64,000 nucleotides of DNA from Bin87 sp965203195 (GTDB taxonomy: Bacteria; Chloroflexota; Dehalococcoidia; Lucifugimonadales; UBA3495), in assembly GCA_965203195.1 (NCBI GenBank), contig OZ241860.1:372001-436000 (forward strand), written 5' to 3'. The notes beneath the pieces were generated by a model. That model ran no database searches, had not been told where the DNA came from, and saw nothing but the letters and a program-made list of their open reading frames with translations. The position numbers were made by a program, and so were the translations under genes. Below are positions 61,319-64,000 of this stretch, piece by piece (position 1 is the stretch's first letter; each line of letters opens with the position of its first letter).

Positions 61319-62222
61319 CGGCGGCCGCCCTTGCCATCCTGCCCCCATTCGCCCCCACAGTGCAGGCGCTAACCGCGCCGGCCTCAACCACGCCGGCCCC
61401 GGCGGCAACCAGGGCGCGGACTTTGGCGGCAGTGTCATCCGCCGTAACCAGCGCTTCGCCCACCAGAACGGCATTGACGCCCCAGGGCGCCAGCCGGAGC
61501 AGGTCGGCCGGCGCGCTGATGCCGCTTTCACTGACCACAACCCGGTCGGACGGGATTAAATGCGCCAGCCCTTCGGTAGTCGCCAGGTCGGTGACGAAAG
61601 TATGCAGGTTGCGGTTGTTGATGCCGATAACCTGCGCCCCGGCGCCCACGGCGGCGGCGACTTCGCCGGCATCGTGGGTTTCCACCAGCGGCGTCATTCC
61701 CAATGACCGGCCGGCGTCGATCAGTTCGGCCAGCTGCGCCGGGGACAGGATGTCCACAATCAGCAGGTAGGTATCGGCGCCAATGGCGCGGGCCTCATAA
61801 ACCTGGTACTCGTCAAAGATGAAATCCTTGCGGAGCACGGGAGCGACGCCGGACGCGCCGCTGTCTTTGACGGCGGTCAGGTGTTCCGGCGCGCCCAGAA
61901 AGTGGCCGTCGGTGATGACCGAGATGGCGGCCGCGCCGTTGGCGGCATAGACGCCCGCCAGCGCCACCGGGTCAAAATCGGGTCGCAGCAGCCCTTTGGA
62001 AGGGGACGCCTTTTTGACTTCGGCAATCAGGCTGATGCCGGTGCCGATGGCGCCGCTGCCGTTGCCATTGCCGGCGCCGTCGGCGCGCAGGGCGGCGGCA
62101 AAGTCCAGCGCCGGCACCCTGCCTCCAATGCGCTCCCGCAACACGGCGAGGGAAACGCGGGCGCGGGCAGCGGCCACTTCCTCCCGCTTCTGGGCTACTA
62201 TCCGGTCCAGGATGCTGGGCAT
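61311..62222 (-). CDS. trpC: Indole-3-glycerol phosphate synthase
   Basis: TrpC closes the indole ring. The 303-aa protein has LIAEVKKASPSKGLLRPDFDPV, ISVITDGHFLGAPEHLTAVK, RKDFIFDEYQVYEARAIGAD and VIGINNRNLHTF, in family order. The overlap with trpF suggests translational coupling. Confidence 0.96.
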   Translation of the reverse strand: MPSILDRIVAQKREEVAAARARVSLAVLRERIGGRVPALDFAAALRADGAGNGNGSGAIGTGISLIAEVKKASPSKGLLRPDFDPVALAGVYAANGAAAISVITDGHFLGAPEHLTAVKDSGASGVAPVLRKDFIFDEYQVYEARAIGADTYLLIVDILSPAQLAELIDAGRSLGMTPLVETHDAGEVAAAVGAGAQVIGINNRNLHTFVTDLATTEGLAHLIPSDRVVVSESGISAPADLLRLAPWGVNAVLVGEALVTADDTAAKVRALVAAGAGVVEAGAVSACTVGANGGRMARAAAGV

Positions 62223-62256
62223 CGCCGCTATCTCCTTAAAATCCGTCCAATCCGTC

Positions 62257-63282
62257 TTAATCCGCTGCCACCGCCAGTTCCTGCGTCAGCGTCACCAGCG
62301 CCTCCAGCCGGGCCGCCGCCCTGCCCTCGTCAATTGACGCCAACGCCAGCGCCAGCCCCTCGGCCAGCGTATCCGCCCGGTCGCCGGCCACCAGTGCGGC
62401 GGCGCTGTTCAGGGCCACGGCGTCCCGGATAGGGCCGGGCGCGCCGGACAGGATGCGCCGCATCGTGACGGCGTTGTCGGCCGGGCGGCCGCCCCGCAGG
62501 TCGTTGGGCGTTGCGTAGGGCAGCCCCAGTTCCCGGGGCCGGACGGCGTAGGGCCGGACGGCGCCGTTGACTACTTCCCACCCGTTGGTGTCGCTGCCGG
62601 GAGAAAGTTCGTCCATGCCGTCCTCGCTGTGGACGATGATGGCATGGCGGGCACCCAGCAGCCGCAGCACTTCGGCCATCTTGGCCCCCACTTCGGGGTA
62701 GCCCACGCCGATAAGCTGCCCGGACACGCCGGCCGGATTGGTCATCGGGCCGAGGACATTGAACACCGTGCGGATGCCGATTTCCCGGCGCACCGGGGCG
62801 GCGTAGCGCATCGCCGGATGATAGGCGGGTGCGAACATAAAGCCGATGCCGATTTCCTCCAGGCAGCGTTCCACCGCTGCCGGCGGCAGTTCAATCCGTA
62901 CGCCCAGGGCTTCCAGCACATCGGCGCTGCCGCAGTCGCCGGAAGCGGCGCGGTTGCCATGCTTGGCCACCACGAGGCCGGCGCCGGCCACCACAAAAGC
63001 GGCGGCGGTGGAAATGTTGAAAGTTCCCTTGCGGTCGCCGCCGGTGCCGCAGGTGTCAATGGCCGGGCCGGGAGCATTGACGCGGAGGGCTTTCTCGCGC
63101 ATCACCGTGGCAAAGCCGGCGATTTCCGCCGGCGTTTCGCCCTTCACCGACAGGGCGGTGAGATAGGCTCCCAGCTGGGCGGGGGTAGCCTCCCCCTCCA
63201 TAATTTCCCGCATCACCGCTACGGCGTCGTCTATGTCCAGCGATTGGCCGGCCGCTGCCGCTGATATGGCTTCTCTAATCAT
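62257..63282 (-). CDS. trpD: Anthranilate phosphoribosyltransferase
   Basis: TrpD attaches phosphoribose to anthranilate. The 341-aa protein starts MIREAISAAAAGQSLD at 63282. It has DTCGTGGDRKGTFNISTAAAF, VVAKHGNRAASGDCGSADVLEALG and FAPAYHPAMRYAAPVRREIG, the family's PRPP and anthranilate regions. It starts the trp operon of this window; trpE and trpG are not present here. Confidence 0.97.
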   Translation of the reverse strand: MIREAISAAAAGQSLDIDDAVAVMREIMEGEATPAQLGAYLTALSVKGETPAEIAGFATVMREKALRVNAPGPAIDTCGTGGDRKGTFNISTAAAFVVAGAGLVVAKHGNRAASGDCGSADVLEALGVRIELPPAAVERCLEEIGIGFMFAPAYHPAMRYAAPVRREIGIRTVFNVLGPMTNPAGVSGQLIGVGYPEVGAKMAEVLRLLGARHAIIVHSEDGMDELSPGSDTNGWEVVNGAVRPYAVRPRELGLPYATPNDLRGGRPADNAVTMRRILSGAPGPIRDAVALNSAAALVAGDRADTLAEGLALALASIDEGRAAARLEALVTLTQELAVAAD

Positions 63283-63485
63283 TGTTCGGTGGTCACCTGT
63301 TGGCCGTTGGCTGGCGTCGGCATTGCAGCGCCGCAATTATTATAACAGGGTTGCGGCGGCGGGGCGGATACGGCACCAGTGGCGGCGGAACATCCGGTCG
63401 GGGCAACGCTGATAGCCGGGCCAAAGATGGCCGGCCGCAAGCAGCAGCTCCGCGCCACCCGCATTTGCCCATAGAATAGCGCTCT

Positions 63486-63782
63486 TTACGGAACAGGGAT
63501 AAGACGTTCCAGCGCTACCCGGCGGTCGTCCTCAATGATCGAATACCGCAATATGACCCGCCCCCGGTCGTAGGCGGCAGAGCGGGGAAATCGATAAAAG
63601 CGCACATTCGCCGGCAAACCGGGCTGGGCTTGCCCCGATAGGGGTCTGGCGGCCAGGATTTCTTTGATCGCCGCCAACGTGCTTGGGTCTGCCATAGGAT
63701 TGATCCAACCCTCGGCCACGCCCTGTGACCAGTCCTGGTTGAACTGATGGCTCTCGTCAACCCGGTATCGTCCCCTTCCCAT
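63486..63782 (-). CDS. Possible ParE/RelE-like toxin
   Basis: A 98-aa frame beginning MGRGRYRVDESHQFNQDW; a TTG at 63788 is an alternative start with better-spaced GGGAG. It has a helical front, LAAIKEILAARPLSG, then the beta-rich end VRFYRFPRSAAYDRGRVILRYSIIEDDRRVALERLIPVP, the pattern of RelE/ParE toxins. The upstream frame (63835 onward) would be its antitoxin. This is a shape-based suggestion; no catalytic residue is assigned. Confidence 0.5.
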   Translation of the reverse strand: MGRGRYRVDESHQFNQDWSQGVAEGWINPMADPSTLAAIKEILAARPLSGQAQPGLPANVRFYRFPRSAAYDRGRVILRYSIIEDDRRVALERLIPVP

Positions 63783-63834
63783 CGTCAAAACTATGCTGCT
63801 CCCTCAACCCTGCCGGCGCGGCGTACGCCTTCTT

Positions 63835-64000
63835 TCAGAACGGCAAGTCAGCGCTGACCGCGCGCAGCTCCCGCTCGCTCAGCGGGGCGGAAACGACGCC
63901 GGCCAGCTCATACGCCATCGGCTCGCCATCCTCCGTGGACAGCCAGCCAACCTCCTGATGCGAATACTGCTCAATGCCGGCTACGTTAAACCCGGCGAAA
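63835..64000 (-). CDS. Truncated gene at the right edge, possible antitoxin
   Basis: An open frame of 54 codons enters from the right edge and ends at TGA 63835-63837. Visible residues include EQYSHQEVGWLSTEDGEP and LSERELRAVSADLPF. It ends 52 bases before the possible toxin start, on the same strand. The start is outside the window, so its family cannot be assigned. Confidence 0.45.
   Translation of the reverse strand, partial: FAGFNVAGIEQYSHQEVGWLSTEDGEPMAYELAGVVSAPLSERELRAVSADLPF

Overview
The window is about two thirds G+C, extremely rich in GCCGGC/GGCGCC-type palindromes, and carries bacterial housekeeping genes packed tightly on both strands. The gene content suggests a Chloroflexota-like bacterium, perhaps Dehalococcoidia/SAR202-like: a B12-dependent ribonucleotide reductase, a split glycine decarboxylase (GcvPA/GcvPB), a SAM-I riboswitch-led methyl cycle, FMN-dependent luciferase-like oxidoreductases, a small amidohydrolase, and occasional TTG or GTG starts. 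This placement is an inference with moderate confidence. No rRNA gene, tRNA gene, CRISPR array, integrase or transposase was recognised.

Layout. 0-5 kb (minus): mutS, then an overlapping minC-minD-minE operon. 5-10.7 kb (plus): nrdR, two small unknown genes and nrdJ, which has an intein exactly at its catalytic cysteine. 10.8-13.4 kb (plus): a lower-G+C two-gene cassette, a CD-NTase-like nucleotidyltransferase fused to an E2-like and a SEC-C domain, followed by a SLOG-like protein. This is a CBASS-like defence candidate and the strongest lead in the window. 13.6-16.4 kb: pdxA, proC, yggT and a P-loop kinase. 16.5-17.9 kb: a duplicated two-gene HEPN module whose second HEPN copy is deleted down to 45 residues. 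18-23.8 kb: leucyl aminopeptidase, a metallo-beta-lactamase-fold hydrolase, a CCA-adding-type nucleotidyltransferase, a small zinc protein and a quinone oxidoreductase. At 23.96 kb a lipoprotein gene contains a run of 20 C that puts it out of frame (possible phase variation). 24.3-30 kb: a small membrane protein, two RDD membrane proteins, proS, a YbaK-like deacylase and a MaoC-like hydratase.

30.2-39.7 kb (plus): prfA-prmC, then a SAM-I riboswitch followed by mtnA, an arylsulfotransferase-like propeller, a DUF4234-like membrane protein, an MTA phosphorylase, a rhodanese, ahcY and metK. Together these make and recycle SAM: MetK makes it, AhcY clears SAH, MTAP and MtnA salvage MTA. 39.9-49.3 kb (minus): two luciferase-like monooxygenases, a coiled-coil PD-(D/E)XK-like protein, a VOC protein, a very large FtsX-type permease, a low-G+C patch with one unknown gene, and an amidohydrolase. 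49.5-51.8 kb: CtaG plus a YtkA/FixH-like partner and a dimeric alpha/beta-barrel protein.

52-63.3 kb (minus): gcvPA and gcvPB, separated by three tandem 2TM-like membrane proteins; an EcoRI-type restriction endonuclease with a D12-class adenine methyltransferase; and a trpD-trpC-trpF-trpB operon in which the restriction-modification pair sits where trpA might be expected. The right edge holds a possible ParE/RelE-like toxin with a truncated upstream partner.
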